Source: Ideonella dechloratans (lineage in GTDB: Bacteria; Pseudomonadota; Gammaproteobacteria; Burkholderiales; Burkholderiaceae_C). From it: DNA of 64,000 bases. The stretch is taken from NCBI RefSeq assembly GCF_021049305.1, contig NZ_CP088081.1:3286001-3350000 (forward strand). The letters are read 5' to 3'. Below, one piece after another: positions 16,604 to 26,623 of this stretch (positions are counted from its first letter, which is position 1; every line of letters begins with the position of its first letter). Made by a program: the position numbers and the translations under genes. The notes beneath the pieces were generated by a model. It was not told the DNA's origin. It saw only the letters and a program-made list of their open reading frames with translations, and made no database searches.

Positions 16604-19249
16604 TCAGTGCACCAGGCGACCGGGATCGGCGCTGATCTTGCGCAGAGCGTCCCGGGTGGCGGCCATGGTCAGGGACTCATCCTCCACCGGCACCAGCAAA
16701 CCCGCCTGCAGGAAGGCCGCCAGGCGGGCCTTCTGGAACAGCACGCAGCGGCCCTGCGGGTTCACGAAGAGCGAGAGTTGCTTGTGCATGCCCTGCCAGG
16801 CCAGGCGCACGGTCTCGTGCCGGCCGCGGAAATCCAGGGTGAAAGCATCGCCCACCTGGAGCTCCATGGCCGCGGCCAGCATGGACGGCCCCGGCATGGA
16901 CCCGCCCTCGGCCACGATCTCCAGACCCTCGTGCTGGTGATTGGCCTCGTCGAGCACCCAGCTGTCGTCCAGCTCGAACTCGTCGTCGGGCATCATTTCC
17001 TCGATGGTCTCCAGGCGCTGCTTGAGCTGCTCGAGCTGATCGTTCGACATGCTCACGCTGCGGGCGCTGAAGGCCGCCGTCAGGGCCGCATTGAGCGCCT
17101 TGATGGCGTCTTCCTGACGCTTGGCGTCCAGACCCGCCGCGCCCATGCCCTGGCGGACCACGCCCAGCAGCCGGGGCAGCTTGCGGATCACATCGGCCCG
17201 CTCTTCCCGGGTGGTCTTGGCGGTGGCCATCCACATCAGATCGGTCGCCGCTTCGCGCACGGACTTGACCTCGGTGCTCTTGGCGCCATGCCGCACCGCG
17301 GTGGTGGCCAGCACGTCGGCCCAGATGTGGAAGAGGAAGTCGCGCACGCCCTCCTGCACCGGCACGTCGGCCAGCATCTTGCGCAGCTCGATGGTGTACT
17401 GGATCGCCAGCGTCTCGCGCTGTTCGATCTGCTGGGCCAGGGACACGCCGGCCTTGGTGGCCTCGTTGTGCTCCCGGAAGTACTTCTCCAGGAACTTCTC
17501 GAACTCGTTGAGAACCGCCTGGAACACCCGGCGACCGGTGTCCGGAAAGGCCTCGACCACCTGGACGACCCGGCGGATCTCGGCTTCCAGCGGGGTGCCG
17601 ATCAGATCGGCATTGCCCTCGAAGCCCATCACGCAGGCGCCCATGCGGTCGATCAGCCGGCGCGCGGGATGGTCGGCACCGGAGAAGAAGTCGGGCTCGG
17701 CCAGGGCCACCCGCAGCACCGGCATCTGCAGCCGGGCGAAATAGACCCGCAGGGCGGCCGGCACCCGCTCATCGGTGAGGATGGCCTGGAACAACAGGGC
17801 CACCAGCTCGACCGTGGCCCGCTCTTCCGGTGTCGTGGCGGCCTGCTTCAGGGTCTGCTGGCGCTCCCGCAGTTCGGCGATCAGGCGCGCCGGTGAGGGT
17901 GCTTCTTCTGTGCCCGCCGCCTGGGCCGCCACCTCGGCGGCCACCCGCTGCTGCACCTGCCCCATGGCCTGGGACAACTGCTGCGATGGCCCTCGGCCGG
18001 CGACCTGCTGCCGGAAGCCCGGGACATGCTGGTCCAGGATGTCGCCGAAACGCTGCATGACCAGGTCCGCGCGCGGCAGCGCACCATCGGACTGCCGGGT
18101 CATCAGACGGGTCTCTTCGTTCAGGTTGCCCCGGCCGCTGATGCCTGCCTCGCCCCCATGGCCGGTCGTCGGCCCGCCGCGAGCAGGGAACTGGGCACCG
18201 GCACCGACGGTCCGGCCCGCCGCCGGGTCGCCTGGGCCGCCCGTGGCGGCTGCCCCCCCTCCGGCGCCGCCCGCCGCCGGCATGCCGCCCCCGGAAAGGC
18301 TCGCCTCACCGGAAGTGGTGTCGGTGCGAAAGTCCACCCCCGGCCGCAGCGTCAGGCCGGGCCCCCGGCCACGCGCGGGCACCTGCCCTGCGGCTCCGGC
18401 ACCGCCTCCCCGCAGGCTCTCGGGCATCACGCGGGCGATGTTGGCGCCGAGCGGCGAAGGCATGCCCTGGGGTGCGGCGGCGGCAGGGGCGGGGGGCGAG
18501 GCGGCCCAAGACGCTGCCGGTGATCCGGTACTCACCCCGGCTCGTTGGCTGTCGGCACCGTCCAGCGGCACGGAACTGGTGGTGGCGCCTTCCGCGCGCC
18601 GGATGAAGGGCCGCAGGTCCACCTGCGGCAGCACACCCTGCTCGACCAGCCAGGCGTTGGTTTCGTGGAAGACGCTTTCGAGCAGTTCCGCGCCGGCCTT
18701 GTGCAGCGCGGGCTCCAGCGCGCGCCAGCTCTCCAGGTCCATCCCTGCATTGAGCCACGCCCGCACCATGCAGCGGGCGATGATCTGGGGTCGGAAGAGG
18801 TCGTCGTCCTCCAGATCGGGCTGTCCACTGAGCTGCCCCAGACGGGCGCGCAGATCGGCGAACTCCCAGGTGGTCTTGTCCAGCAGCGCCAGGGTCAGTC
18901 GCGACACCAGGATGTTGCGGGTGACCGTTTCGTCGTCGACCAGGGACAGGCCGCCCCCGGTGCTCAGGCCGGCGCTCAGCGTGGTCAGGGCGTGGCCGGT
19001 GCCAGGCGCGGCCAGGTGTTCACGGACCTGCTTGGCGACTTCCGGCAGCCATTGCCGCCCGTGGCGGATCAGCGACTGCAGCATGTCGGCCCGCTGCTGC
19101 GCGATGGAACGCTCGGCCAGCTCTTCGTTGAGATTCTGCGCGAGCCGGACAGCGGCGTCGAGCAGAGGCTGCAGGTCCTTCAGGACCAGGTCAACGTAGT
19201 GGCGGCGAGCTTCGTCCAGCGAGGGCAGACCAGCGGCAGCTGCGGGCAT
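16604..19249 (-). CDS. Large DUF1631 family protein
   Basis: An 881-residue protein of a family found in beta- and gammaproteobacteria, with no established biochemical role. The N-terminal 230 residues and the C-terminal half (from about 395) are mainly helical; the end (GDAFTLDFRGRHETVRLAWQG) has a PilZ-like strand pattern. Between about 240 and 390 lies a Gly/Ala/Pro-rich low-complexity linker. I start at ATG 19249 (MPAAAAGLPSLDEARR), although no strong ribosome site is visible; the frame stays open upstream into secF. It follows secF by 34 bases. Confidence 0.85.
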   Translation of the reverse strand: MPAAAAGLPSLDEARRHYVDLVLKDLQPLLDAAVRLAQNLNEELAERSIAQQRADMLQSLIRHGRQWLPEVAKQVREHLAAPGTGHALTTLSAGLSTGGGLSLVDDETVTRNILVSRLTLALLDKTTWEFADLRARLGQLSGQPDLEDDDLFRPQIIARCMVRAWLNAGMDLESWRALEPALHKAGAELLESVFHETNAWLVEQGVLPQVDLRPFIRRAEGATTSSVPLDGADSQRAGVSTGSPAASWAASPPAPAAAAPQGMPSPLGANIARVMPESLRGGGAGAAGQVPARGRGPGLTLRPGVDFRTDTTSGEASLSGGGMPAAGGAGGGAAATGGPGDPAAGRTVGAGAQFPARGGPTTGHGGEAGISGRGNLNEETRLMTRQSDGALPRADLVMQRFGDILDQHVPGFRQQVAGRGPSQQLSQAMGQVQQRVAAEVAAQAAGTEEAPSPARLIAELRERQQTLKQAATTPEERATVELVALLFQAILTDERVPAALRVYFARLQMPVLRVALAEPDFFSGADHPARRLIDRMGACVMGFEGNADLIGTPLEAEIRRVVQVVEAFPDTGRRVFQAVLNEFEKFLEKYFREHNEATKAGVSLAQQIEQRETLAIQYTIELRKMLADVPVQEGVRDFLFHIWADVLATTAVRHGAKSTEVKSVREAATDLMWMATAKTTREERADVIRKLPRLLGVVRQGMGAAGLDAKRQEDAIKALNAALTAAFSARSVSMSNDQLEQLKQRLETIEEMMPDDEFELDDSWVLDEANHQHEGLEIVAEGGSMPGPSMLAAAMELQVGDAFTLDFRGRHETVRLAWQGMHKQLSLFVNPQGRCVLFQKARLAAFLQAGLLVPVEDESLTMAATRDALRKISADPGRLVH

Positions 19250-19283
19250 CGATGCGTGCTTGGTGGACAGGGATCCGCTGACT

Positions 19284-20324
19284 CTACACCACCGCTCCGG
19301 CGTTGGGATCGTTGGGATCGGAATCCTTCGTCCCGGTCCCACCGCCCTTGACCAGATCATCCCGGCTCACGCCCAGCCACATGGCAATCGCCGCGGCCAC
19401 GAAGACCGAGGAGTAGATGCCGAACAGGATGCCGATGGTCAGCGCCACGGCGAAGTAGTGCAGCGTGGGGCCGCCGAACAGCAGCATGGACAGCACCATC
19501 ATCTGGGTCGAACCGTGGGTGATGATGGTCCGGCTCATCGTGCTGGTGATGGCGTGGTCGATCACCTCGTGGGTGTTCATCTTGCGGAACTTGCGGAAGG
19601 CCTCGCGGATCCGGTCGAAGATCACGACCGACTCGTTGACCGAGTAGCCCAGCACGGCCAGCACCGCCGCCAGCACCGAGAGCGAGAACTCCCACTGGAA
19701 GAAGGCGAAGAAGCCCAGGATGATCACCACGTCGTGCAGGTTGGCGATGATGGCCGCGACGGCGAACTTCTTCTCGAAGCGGATCGCCAGGTAGCCCATG
19801 ATGCCCAGCACCACGAAGATCAGGGCCTTGCCGCCGTCCCACACCAGTTCCTCACCCACCGAGGGGCCGACGAACTCGGTGCGCGACAGGGTCAGAGGCT
19901 CGGTCGAGCCGGCCTGACAGGCCTGCCGGCTCACCTGCTCGCCCTGGGGGGTCGTGTACTGGCGCTCGGCCACCGTGCCGTTCTCTGCGGAGCACAGCTG
20001 GGTGAAGACGCGCGCGGCCAGCTCCTGCGGCTTGGCGTCCTTGCTGACGGGCAGGCGGATCATCACGTCGCGCGACGTGCCGAAGTTCTGCACCTGCACG
20101 TCGCCGAAGCCCATCTTCTCGACCACGGCGCGCACCCGGGCCAGGTCGGCCGATTGGGCGTAGGATACCTCCAGCACCGTGCCACCGGTGAACTCGTTGG
20201 ACAGGTGCAGACCGCGGGTGACCAGGAAGAACACCGCGGCCGCGAAGGTCAGCGCCGAGATGAGGTTAAACACCAGCGCGTACCGCATGAACGGGATGTC
20301 GCGCCGGATACGGAAGAATTCCAT
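19284..20324 (-). CDS. secF: Protein-export membrane protein SecF
   Basis: SecF works with SecD to use proton flow for late steps of export through SecYEG. The 346-residue protein has six membrane segments. Signature parts are the N-terminal helix, LHLSNEFTGGTVLEVSY, the block YLAIRFEKKFAVAAIIANLHDVVI and the ISTSMSRTI-type region SVNESVVIFDRIREAFRK. It follows secD by 48 bases and ends the yajC-secD-secF unit. Confidence 0.97.
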   Translation of the reverse strand: MEFFRIRRDIPFMRYALVFNLISALTFAAAVFFLVTRGLHLSNEFTGGTVLEVSYAQSADLARVRAVVEKMGFGDVQVQNFGTSRDVMIRLPVSKDAKPQELAARVFTQLCSAENGTVAERQYTTPQGEQVSRQACQAGSTEPLTLSRTEFVGPSVGEELVWDGGKALIFVVLGIMGYLAIRFEKKFAVAAIIANLHDVVIILGFFAFFQWEFSLSVLAAVLAVLGYSVNESVVIFDRIREAFRKFRKMNTHEVIDHAITSTMSRTIITHGSTQMMVLSMLLFGGPTLHYFAVALTIGILFGIYSSVFVAAAIAMWLGVSRDDLVKGGGTGTKDSDPNDPNAGAVV

Positions 20325-20372
20325 GGAAAGCCTCTTGAGAGTCTCTGGAGTCTCGGAAGACGGGGCGCGAAA

Positions 20373-22265
20373 TCAGCGGGCGTCGCTGGCCGGCGGCTGG
20401 GCCGCGGCCCCACCGTCGGGCCGCCAGACCTGGCCGATGGACACCGACTTGAGCTTCTTCTGCCGGCCGTACCAGAGGTTCACCAGACCGCGCGAGAACA
20501 TCACGGCCGAGAACATCGAGGTCAGGATGCCCAGGCAGTGCACGACGGCAAAGCCGCGCACCGGGCCGGAGCCGAAGGCCAGCAGGGCCAGGCCCGCGAT
20601 CAAGGTGGTGATGTTCGAGTCCAGGATGGTGGCCCAGGCGCGCTCGTAGCCGGCATGGATGGCCGCCTGCGGCGAGGCGCCACCGCGCAGCTCCTCGCGC
20701 ACCCGCTCGTTGATCAGCACGTTGGCGTCGATGGCCATGCCCAGCGCCAGGGCGATGGCCGCGATGCCGGGCAGCGTCAGCGTGGCCTGCAGCATCGACA
20801 GCACCGCCACCAGCATCAGCAGGTTGAAGGCCAGGGCCAGCGTGGAGAACACGCCGAACATGGCGTAGTACAGGCACATGAAGACCGCGATGGCGGCGAA
20901 GCCCCAGGCCAGGCTGTGGAAGCCCTTGGCGATGTTGTCCGCCCCCAGGCTCGGGCCGATGGTGCGCTCTTCGATGATCTCCATCGGCGCGGCCAGCGAG
21001 CCGGCGCGCAGCAGCAGGGCCACGTCATTGGCTTCCTGGGTGGTCATGCGACCGGAAATCTGGAAGCGCGTGCCCAGTTCGCCGCGGATCACCGGCGCGG
21101 TCACGACCTCGCCCTTGCCCTTCTCGAAGAGCAGGATGGCCATGCGCTTGCCGATGTTGTCGCGCGAGATGTCGCGCATGATGCGCGCGCCCTTGGCGTC
21201 CACGGTGAGGTGCACTGCCGGCTGCTGGTGGTCGTCGAAGCCCGGCTGGGCGTCGGCCAGGTTCTCGCCGGTCAGCACCACCTGGCGCTTGACCAGCAGA
21301 GGACCGCCGCCCCGCTCGACATAGAGCTCGTCGCCGAAGGGCACCGGGCCGCTGCCGGTGGCGGCCGCTGCCGCCTCGGCACTGTCATCCACCATGCGCA
21401 GTTCCAGCGTGGCGGTGCGGCCGATGATGTCCTTGGCCTTGGCTGTGTCCTGCACGCCGGGCAACTGCACCACGACCCGGTCCAGCCCCTGCTGCTGGAT
21501 CACCGGCTCGGCCACGCCCAGCTCGTTGACCCGGTTGTGCAGCGTGGTGATGTTCTGCTTGAGTGCCGCCTGCTGGATCTTGATGGCCGACTGGGGCTTG
21601 AGCTCGCCGGTGAGCACCAGGTCGCCATTGGCCCCGGCGGACGGCGTCCACTGCATGTCCGGCTGGGTATCGTTGAGCAGCGCCAGGGCCTGCTGCCGGG
21701 TGGGCTCGTCGCGGAAGTTGACGACGATGGCATTGCCGCTGCGGCTGATGCCGCTGTGGCGGATGTTCTTGTCGCGCAGCGCGGTGCGCACGTCCCCGGT
21801 CATCGACTCGGCCTTCTTCTCCAGCGCGGCCTTCATGTCGACCTGCATCAGGAAGTGCACGCCACCGCGCAGATCCAGACCCAGGTACATGGGCAGCGCA
21901 TGCAGCGAGGTGAGCCACTGCGGCGAACGCGACACCAGGTTGAGCGCGATGATGAAGGTCGGATCGGCCGGATCGGTGTTGAGCGCCTTGCTCAACGCGT
22001 CCTTGGCCTTGAGCTGGGCGTCGGTGGTGCCGAAGCGCGCCTTGACCGAATTGCCTTCGAGCTGGATGTAATCGGCCGACAGCTGCGCGTCGCTCAGCAC
22101 CTGCGCCACCCGGGACTCGAGTGCACTGTCCACCTTGATGGTGGCCTTGGCGCTGGAGACCTGCACCGCAGGAGCCTCGCCGAAGAAGTTGGGCAGGGTG
22201 TAGATGAAGCCGACGACCAGTGCCAGAGCCAGCACGGCGTACTTCCACCAGGGATAACGATTCAT
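20373..22265 (-). CDS. secD: Protein translocase subunit SecD
   Basis: A protein of 630 residues. After one N-terminal helix it has the large periplasmic P1 domain beginning with LGLDLRGGVHFLMQVD, then five more membrane helices. The conserved motifs MAIDANVLINERVREELRGG and the preceding PGIAAIALALG are present; the aspartate there is needed for proton-driven export. The gene lies 88 bases after yajC in the usual order. Confidence 0.97.
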   Translation of the reverse strand: MNRYPWWKYAVLALALVVGFIYTLPNFFGEAPAVQVSSAKATIKVDSALESRVAQVLSDAQLSADYIQLEGNSVKARFGTTDAQLKAKDALSKALNTDPADPTFIIALNLVSRSPQWLTSLHALPMYLGLDLRGGVHFLMQVDMKAALEKKAESMTGDVRTALRDKNIRHSGISRSGNAIVVNFRDEPTRQQALALLNDTQPDMQWTPSAGANGDLVLTGELKPQSAIKIQQAALKQNITTLHNRVNELGVAEPVIQQQGLDRVVVQLPGVQDTAKAKDIIGRTATLELRMVDDSAEAAAAATGSGPVPFGDELYVERGGGPLLVKRQVVLTGENLADAQPGFDDHQQPAVHLTVDAKGARIMRDISRDNIGKRMAILLFEKGKGEVVTAPVIRGELGTRFQISGRMTTQEANDVALLLRAGSLAAPMEIIEERTIGPSLGADNIAKGFHSLAWGFAAIAVFMCLYYAMFGVFSTLALAFNLLMLVAVLSMLQATLTLPGIAAIALALGMAIDANVLINERVREELRGGASPQAAIHAGYERAWATILDSNITTLIAGLALLAFGSGPVRGFAVVHCLGILTSMFSAVMFSRGLVNLWYGRQKKLKSVSIGQVWRPDGGAAAQPPASDAR

Positions 22266-22353
22266 GGGCAGTTCGCGGGATCGGCCCGCGCCATGTGACG
22301 ACGGGGCGATCCCGCCCCGTCCTGGAAGCCCCGCGGGGCCTCGTCCGACTTGC

Positions 22354-22677
22354 TTATTTCAGCGTGCCCTTGGGCAGCACCCGACTCACCGACTGACGCT
22401 GCACCTGGACTTCCACGCCCTGGGCCAGCTCAACGTGGATCACGCTCTCGCCCACCTTGGCGATGCGGCCCATCAGGCCGTTGGCCACCACCACCTCGTC
22501 GCCCTTGGCCAGGTTGTCGACCATGGCCTTGTGCTCCTTCTGCTGCTTGATCTGCGGGCGGATCATGATGAAGTACAGCGCCACCAGCATGATCACCAGC
22601 GGCAGGTACTGGGCCAGACCGGCCAGCCCCCCGGCGGGGGCGGCGGCGTCAGCGGCGTAGGCGTTGGAGATGAACAC
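22354..22677 (-). CDS. yajC: Preprotein translocase accessory protein YajC
   Basis: YajC is a single-span membrane partner of SecDF. The 107-residue chain has the helix LAQYLPLVIMLVALYFIMI, then RPQIKQQKEHKAMVDNLAKGDEVV and the strand GLMGRIAKVGES. I choose GTG 22677 as start: AGAAGGA lies eight bases upstream, and the resulting N-terminus (MFISNAYAADA) fits the family. The next ATG in frame lies 42 codons upstream and would add a non-conserved N-terminus. Confidence 0.93.
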   Translation of the reverse strand: MFISNAYAADAAAPAGGLAGLAQYLPLVIMLVALYFIMIRPQIKQQKEHKAMVDNLAKGDEVVVANGLMGRIAKVGESVIHVELAQGVEVQVQRQSVSRVLPKGTLK

Positions 22678-22805
22678 GACTCGATTCCTTCTGCTTGAGG
22701 CGCGGCCGGGCCAGGTCGGCCCGCCGCGCGAATGGGGTGTCCGGTCCGGACACGTGAACGGAGCATTGTAGGGCGACCGCCAGGGCACGCTGGAAGGCCC
22801 CAAGC

Positions 22806-22842
22806 AAAAAGCCCCCGGGGCTTGCGCACCGAGGGCTTTTCA
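22806..22842 (-). terminator. Terminator after the initiator tRNA
   Basis: AAAAGCCC and GGGCTTTT form the outer stem (about 22807-22840), with an inner alternative GCCCC/GGGGC. In the minus direction it ends with TTTTTGC, eight bases after the tRNA end. The A-run on the other side makes it potentially bidirectional. Confidence 0.75.
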
Positions 22843-22847
22843 GAAGC

Positions 22848-22925
<78 letters not shown>

Positions 22926-22957
22926 ACTGAAGCTGCAATTATGGCATGACTTTGAAA

Positions 22958-24841
22958 TCAAAGTCCAGCCTTTTCCAAAGTTTTGACAAATTCTTCGACC
23001 GGCTCGAAACCAACCGCTCGCACGCCATGGTCCTTGCCCTGGGCATCGAAGAAGATGGTCCCGGGCGGGCCGAAGAGTTGGAAGCGCTGCAGCAGCGCCT
23101 TGTCCTGCGCCGTGTTGGCCGTGACATCGGCCTTGAGCAACAGCGCCTTGCCCAGTCGCGCCTGCACGCCGGCGTCGCTGAAGGTGAAGCGCTCCATCTC
23201 CTTGCAGGCCACGCACCAATCGGCGTAGAAGTCCAGCATCACCGGCCGATCCGCCGTGCTCAGGATCTGGTCCAGCTCCTCCACCGACGCCACGCGGCGG
23301 AAGTTCAGACCGGACGCGGCCTGCACAGCGGGCGCCGCCGCCGCCCCGCCCCAATGGCGCAGCGGCTGCAATGCATCGCTGCCACCGGAGGCCGCCCCCG
23401 CCAGTTGCATCAGGCCATAGGCCAGCGCCGCCACACCGGCCGCCCGCTGCAGCCAGACCCGCGGCGCGCCGCTGTGGGGATGTGCATCGAAGGGCCGCAG
23501 CATGAAACCCACCACCAGCAACAGGCCCGCCCACAAGGCCAGGGCCAGCGAGGGCGGCAGCGCGGGCTGGGCCACCCACAGCGCCACTCCCACCAGCAGC
23601 AGGCCGAAGAAGCGCTTGACGGCATGCATCCAGGCACCGGAGCGCGGCAGCCAGTGACCGGCCGAGGCCCCCAGCAGCAGCAGCGGCATGCTCATGCCCA
23701 TGGCCATGGCAAACAGCGCCGTGCCAGCCAGCACAACATCACGGCTCTGGCTGAGAAACACCAGCGTGCCGGCCAGCGGGGCCGTGACGCAGGGACTGAC
23801 GATCAGGGCCGACAGTCCGCCCATCACGAACACCCCCAGGAACTGGCCTCCCGGCAGGCGTCGGGACATGCCGTCCATGTGATTGCTCAGCGCGTGCGGC
23901 AGGCGCAGTTCATACACGTCGAACATGGCCAGGGCGAGCACCAGCAGGAGGGCCGCGAAGCTCAGCAACACCCAGGGCGTCTGCAGCGCCGCCGCCAGGC
24001 CCTCGCCCGCCAAGCCGGCGGCCACCCCCATGGCGGTGTAGAGCAGCGCCATGCCCAGGGAATAGGCCAGGGCCAGCAGGATGCCGCGCCGGCGACTGGT
24101 GGCCTGCCCGCTGCCCGCGATGATCGAGGACAGGATGGGCAGCATGGGCAGCACGCAGGGGGTGAACGCCAGCAACAGCCCCATGACCCAGAATCCGCCG
24201 ACGACGGCCCACCAGTGCCCGCCCTTCAACAAGGCCTCGATGCGATTCGACGGCTCCGCGGGCCGCGGACTGGCGTCTGCGGAGGTGACGGCCGCGGTGG
24301 ACGCCTCCGACGGAGCCAGCACCGACGGCGTGGCCGAGGGCGCGGCCTCGCCCTCCTCCTGGCTGCGCACGGTGCCGTCGCCGCCGAAGCCAGGCAGCGA
24401 CACGCGGAAGGTCTTGGTGATGGGCGGATAGCACAGGCCCGCCTCTGCGCAGCCCTGGTAGGTCACCCGCAAGGTGAAGGGTCCGGCAGCCTGCTGCACC
24501 GGCAGCGCAAAGGCCAGCGCCCCGTGGTAAGTCTCCACATTCTTCTGGAAGGTGGTGTCGAACTTCACCTGCCCGGCCGGCAGCGCGGCCTCACCCAGGG
24601 TGGCGCCGTCAGCTTCGAACTTGAAGTGCTCCCGATACAGGTAGTAGCCGGGCGTGATCTGGAAGCTCAGACCCACCGCCTTGTCCCGGACGGTTGGCGT
24701 CGCCAGCACGAAGGCCTGATCAGGGTCCAGGAAGTCGTCCCCGGCGGCGTGGGCACCCCCGCTGGCCCCCAGAACCGTCAACAAACCCAGGAGCCAGCGC
24801 AGCGCGCCGGGACGGAAACGAGCGAGAAGAGACTGCAACAT
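22958..24841 (-). CDS. dsbD: Thiol:disulfide interchange protein DsbD
   Basis: DsbD carries electrons from cytoplasmic thioredoxin to periplasmic partners such as DsbC and cytochrome c maturation proteins. About 627 residues: signal peptide, N-terminal domain with CAEAGLCYPP, an acidic/Ala-rich linker, eight membrane helices with FTPCVLPMLP and SPCVTAPLAG, and a thioredoxin-like end with WCVACKEME. All three redox cysteine pairs are present. The start is ATG 24841; GTG 24850 is possible. It may support the c-type cytochromes at the start of the window. Confidence 0.96.
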   Translation of the reverse strand: MLQSLLARFRPGALRWLLGLLTVLGASGGAHAAGDDFLDPDQAFVLATPTVRDKAVGLSFQITPGYYLYREHFKFEADGATLGEAALPAGQVKFDTTFQKNVETYHGALAFALPVQQAAGPFTLRVTYQGCAEAGLCYPPITKTFRVSLPGFGGDGTVRSQEEGEAAPSATPSVLAPSEASTAAVTSADASPRPAEPSNRIEALLKGGHWWAVVGGFWVMGLLLAFTPCVLPMLPILSSIIAGSGQATSRRRGILLALAYSLGMALLYTAMGVAAGLAGEGLAAALQTPWVLLSFAALLLVLALAMFDVYELRLPHALSNHMDGMSRRLPGGQFLGVFVMGGLSALIVSPCVTAPLAGTLVFLSQSRDVVLAGTALFAMAMGMSMPLLLLGASAGHWLPRSGAWMHAVKRFFGLLLVGVALWVAQPALPPSLALALWAGLLLVVGFMLRPFDAHPHSGAPRVWLQRAAGVAALAYGLMQLAGAASGGSDALQPLRHWGGAAAAPAVQAASGLNFRRVASVEELDQILSTADRPVMLDFYADWCVACKEMERFTFSDAGVQARLGKALLLKADVTANTAQDKALLQRFQLFGPPGTIFFDAQGKDHGVRAVGFEPVEEFVKTLEKAGL

Positions 24842-24901
24842 GATGGGCACTCAGACGGCGCCGGGGCGCCTGGGTTCCGACAGGGAATGGCATCCCCCAA
24901 G

Positions 24902-24930
24902 AAAAAAGGGTCAGCACGCGGCTGACCCTT
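24902..24930 (-). terminator. Terminator of the alpha operon (after rplQ)
   Basis: AAGGGTCAGC (24906-24915) and GCTGACCCTT (24921-24930) make a perfect 10-base-pair stem with a five-base loop. On the minus strand it is followed by TTTTTT. It ends the long ribosomal-protein transcript 45 bases after rplQ. Confidence 0.92.
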
Positions 24931-24974
24931 CTTCTGAGGTGCGGTGAAACGCCACGAGGGTGGCGATACCGGTC

Positions 24975-25367
24975 TTACTCGGCGGCTTCCCCGGCGGCCT
25001 CAGCCTGTTCGGGGCGATCCACCAGTTCGACGAAGGCCATCGGCGCATTGTCACCGACGCGGAAGCCCATCTTCAGGATGCGGGTGTAGCCGCCCGGACG
25101 GGTGCTGAAACGCTTGCCCAGGTCGTTGAACAGCTTGGTGACGATGTCGCGGTCGCGCAGACGGGCGAAGGCCAGGCGGCGGTTGGCGACGGTGTCGACC
25201 TTGGCCAGGGTGATCAGCGGCTCGACAACGCGGCGCAGTTCCTTGGCCTTGGGCAGGGTGGTCTTGATGGCTTCGTGCTGCAGCAACGACACGGACATGT
25301 TGCGCAGCATGGCGGCGCGGTGCTCGCTGGTGCGGTTGAGCTTGCGGAGACCGTTACGGTGACGCAT
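24975..25367 (-). CDS. rplQ: 50S ribosomal protein L17
   Basis: Binds 23S rRNA near the exit-tunnel rim. The 130-residue length and N-terminus [24 protein letters not shown] are typical; [29 protein letters not shown] is the conserved end. The Glu/Ala-rich C-terminal tail is short. It is the last gene of the alpha operon. Confidence 0.98.
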   Translation of the reverse strand: MRHRNGLRKLNRTSEHRAAMLRNMSVSLLQHEAIKTTLPKAKELRRVVEPLITLAKVDTVANRRLAFARLRDRDIVTKLFNDLGKRFSTRPGGYTRILKMGFRVGDNAPMAFVELVDRPEQAEAAGEAAE

Positions 25368-25446
25368 GGTGCTTTCCTTTCTCTTTATGGAACCCCGGCC
25401 GGATCAGGTACCGGGGTGTGCACAGTGCCCAGGTGGGCTGCTAAAC

Positions 25447-25471
25447 GGAGGCCGGCGTCCGCCGGCTCTCC
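25447..25471 (-). promoter_or_regulatory. Hairpin in the rpoA-rplQ gap
   Basis: GCCGGCG and CGCCGGC, flanked by GGAG/CTCC with one bulge, form a strong stem 14 bases after the rpoA stop. Only GTTTAGC follows, so it may be a 3' stabiliser or weak attenuator and not a full terminator. The rest of the 117-base gap shows nothing further. Confidence 0.45.
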
Positions 25472-25484
25472 AAAACAACAGGGA

Positions 25485-26477
25485 TCAGCGCTTGTCCAGG
25501 CCTTGGGGCGGCCAGTTCTCGAGACGGGCACCCAGGGTCAGGCCACGGGAAGCCAGGACTTCCTTGATTTCGTTGAGCGACTTGCGACCCAGATTCGGGG
25601 TCTTCAGCAGCTCGGTCTCGGTGCGCTGGATCAGGTCGCCGATGTAATAGATGTTCTCGGCCTTCAGGCAGTTGGCCGAACGCACGGTCAACTCGAGCTC
25701 ATCCACCGGACGCAGCAGGATCGGATCGAACACGGCCGAGCTCTTGGCGCTGCCAGGCTCGCCCAGACCGGTCAGCACGTCGCCGTCCAGTTGCGCGAAC
25801 ACCGCCAGTTGCTCCACCAGGATCTTGGCCGAGGCACGGATCGCTTCCTCCGGCGAGATGGCGCCGTTGGTCTCGATCTCCATGACCAGCTTGTCCAGGT
25901 CGGTGCGCTGTTCCACGCGGGCGTTCTCGACCGCGTAGCTCACGCGCTTGACCGGCGAGAAGGAGGCGTCCAGCACGATGCGGCCGATCGACTTGGTCGG
26001 CTCGTCGGCGTAGCGGCGCAGATTGCCCGGCACATAGCCGCGGCCCTTCTCGACCTTGATCTGCATGTCCAGCTTGCCGCCTTGGGCCAGGTGGGCGATC
26101 ACATGGTCGGGATTGACGATCTCGACGTCGTGCGGGGTCTGGATGTCGGAAGCCTTGACCGGGCCCTCGCCTTCCTTGCGCAGCACCAGCGTGACCTCGT
26201 CACGGTTGTGCAGGCGGAAGACCACGCCCTTGAGGTTCAGCATGATGTGCACCACGTCCTCGGCAACGCCGTCGACGGTGGAGTACTCATGCAGCACGCC
26301 GGCGATGGTGACTTCGGTCGGCGCGTAACCCACCATCGACGACAGCAGCACGCGGCGCAGCGCGTTGCCCAGCGTATGGCCATAGCCCCGCTCGAAGGGC
26401 TCCAGCGTGACCTTGGCGCGGTTGCCACCCAGGGGCTCCGCAACGATGGCTTTGGGTTTCAGCAGATTGGTTTGCAT
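25485..26477 (-). CDS. rpoA: RNA polymerase alpha subunit
   Basis: A protein of 330 residues. The N-terminal domain that dimerises and holds beta and beta-prime includes [22 protein letters not shown]. After a flexible linker, the C-terminal domain that contacts UP elements and activators begins near 245, with [28 protein letters not shown] split by the helix-hairpin-helix region [14 protein letters not shown]. It is the fourth gene of the alpha operon and provides the alpha partner for RpoB and RpoC encoded upstream. Confidence 0.99.
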   Translation of the reverse strand: MQTNLLKPKAIVAEPLGGNRAKVTLEPFERGYGHTLGNALRRVLLSSMVGYAPTEVTIAGVLHEYSTVDGVAEDVVHIMLNLKGVVFRLHNRDEVTLVLRKEGEGPVKASDIQTPHDVEIVNPDHVIAHLAQGGKLDMQIKVEKGRGYVPGNLRRYADEPTKSIGRIVLDASFSPVKRVSYAVENARVEQRTDLDKLVMEIETNGAISPEEAIRASAKILVEQLAVFAQLDGDVLTGLGEPGSAKSSAVFDPILLRPVDELELTVRSANCLKAENIYYIGDLIQRTETELLKTPNLGRKSLNEIKEVLASRGLTLGARLENWPPQGLDKR

Positions 26478-26546
26478 GTAAGTCCTGTTCCTCTCAATAC
26501 CCTCGGCTCGTTACACCGATAAGGCTGACGGACCACGCCGGAAGCA

Positions 26547-26586
26547 CAAAAACCCGCCGCGGAACCGGCATGCCGCAGCGGGGTTC
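26547..26586 (-). terminator. Terminator-like hairpin between rpsD and rpoA
   Basis: On the transcript, AACCCCGCTGCGG pairs with CCGCGGCGGGTT with small internal mismatches, followed by TTTTTG. It lies in the 146-base rpsD-rpoA gap. Partial termination here would lower rpoA and rplQ relative to the ribosomal genes, or mark a 3' processing site. Confidence 0.6.
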
Positions 26587-26623
26587 GACCTGGCGCACGA
26601 GCGAGCGCAGGCCCGAATCGTCA

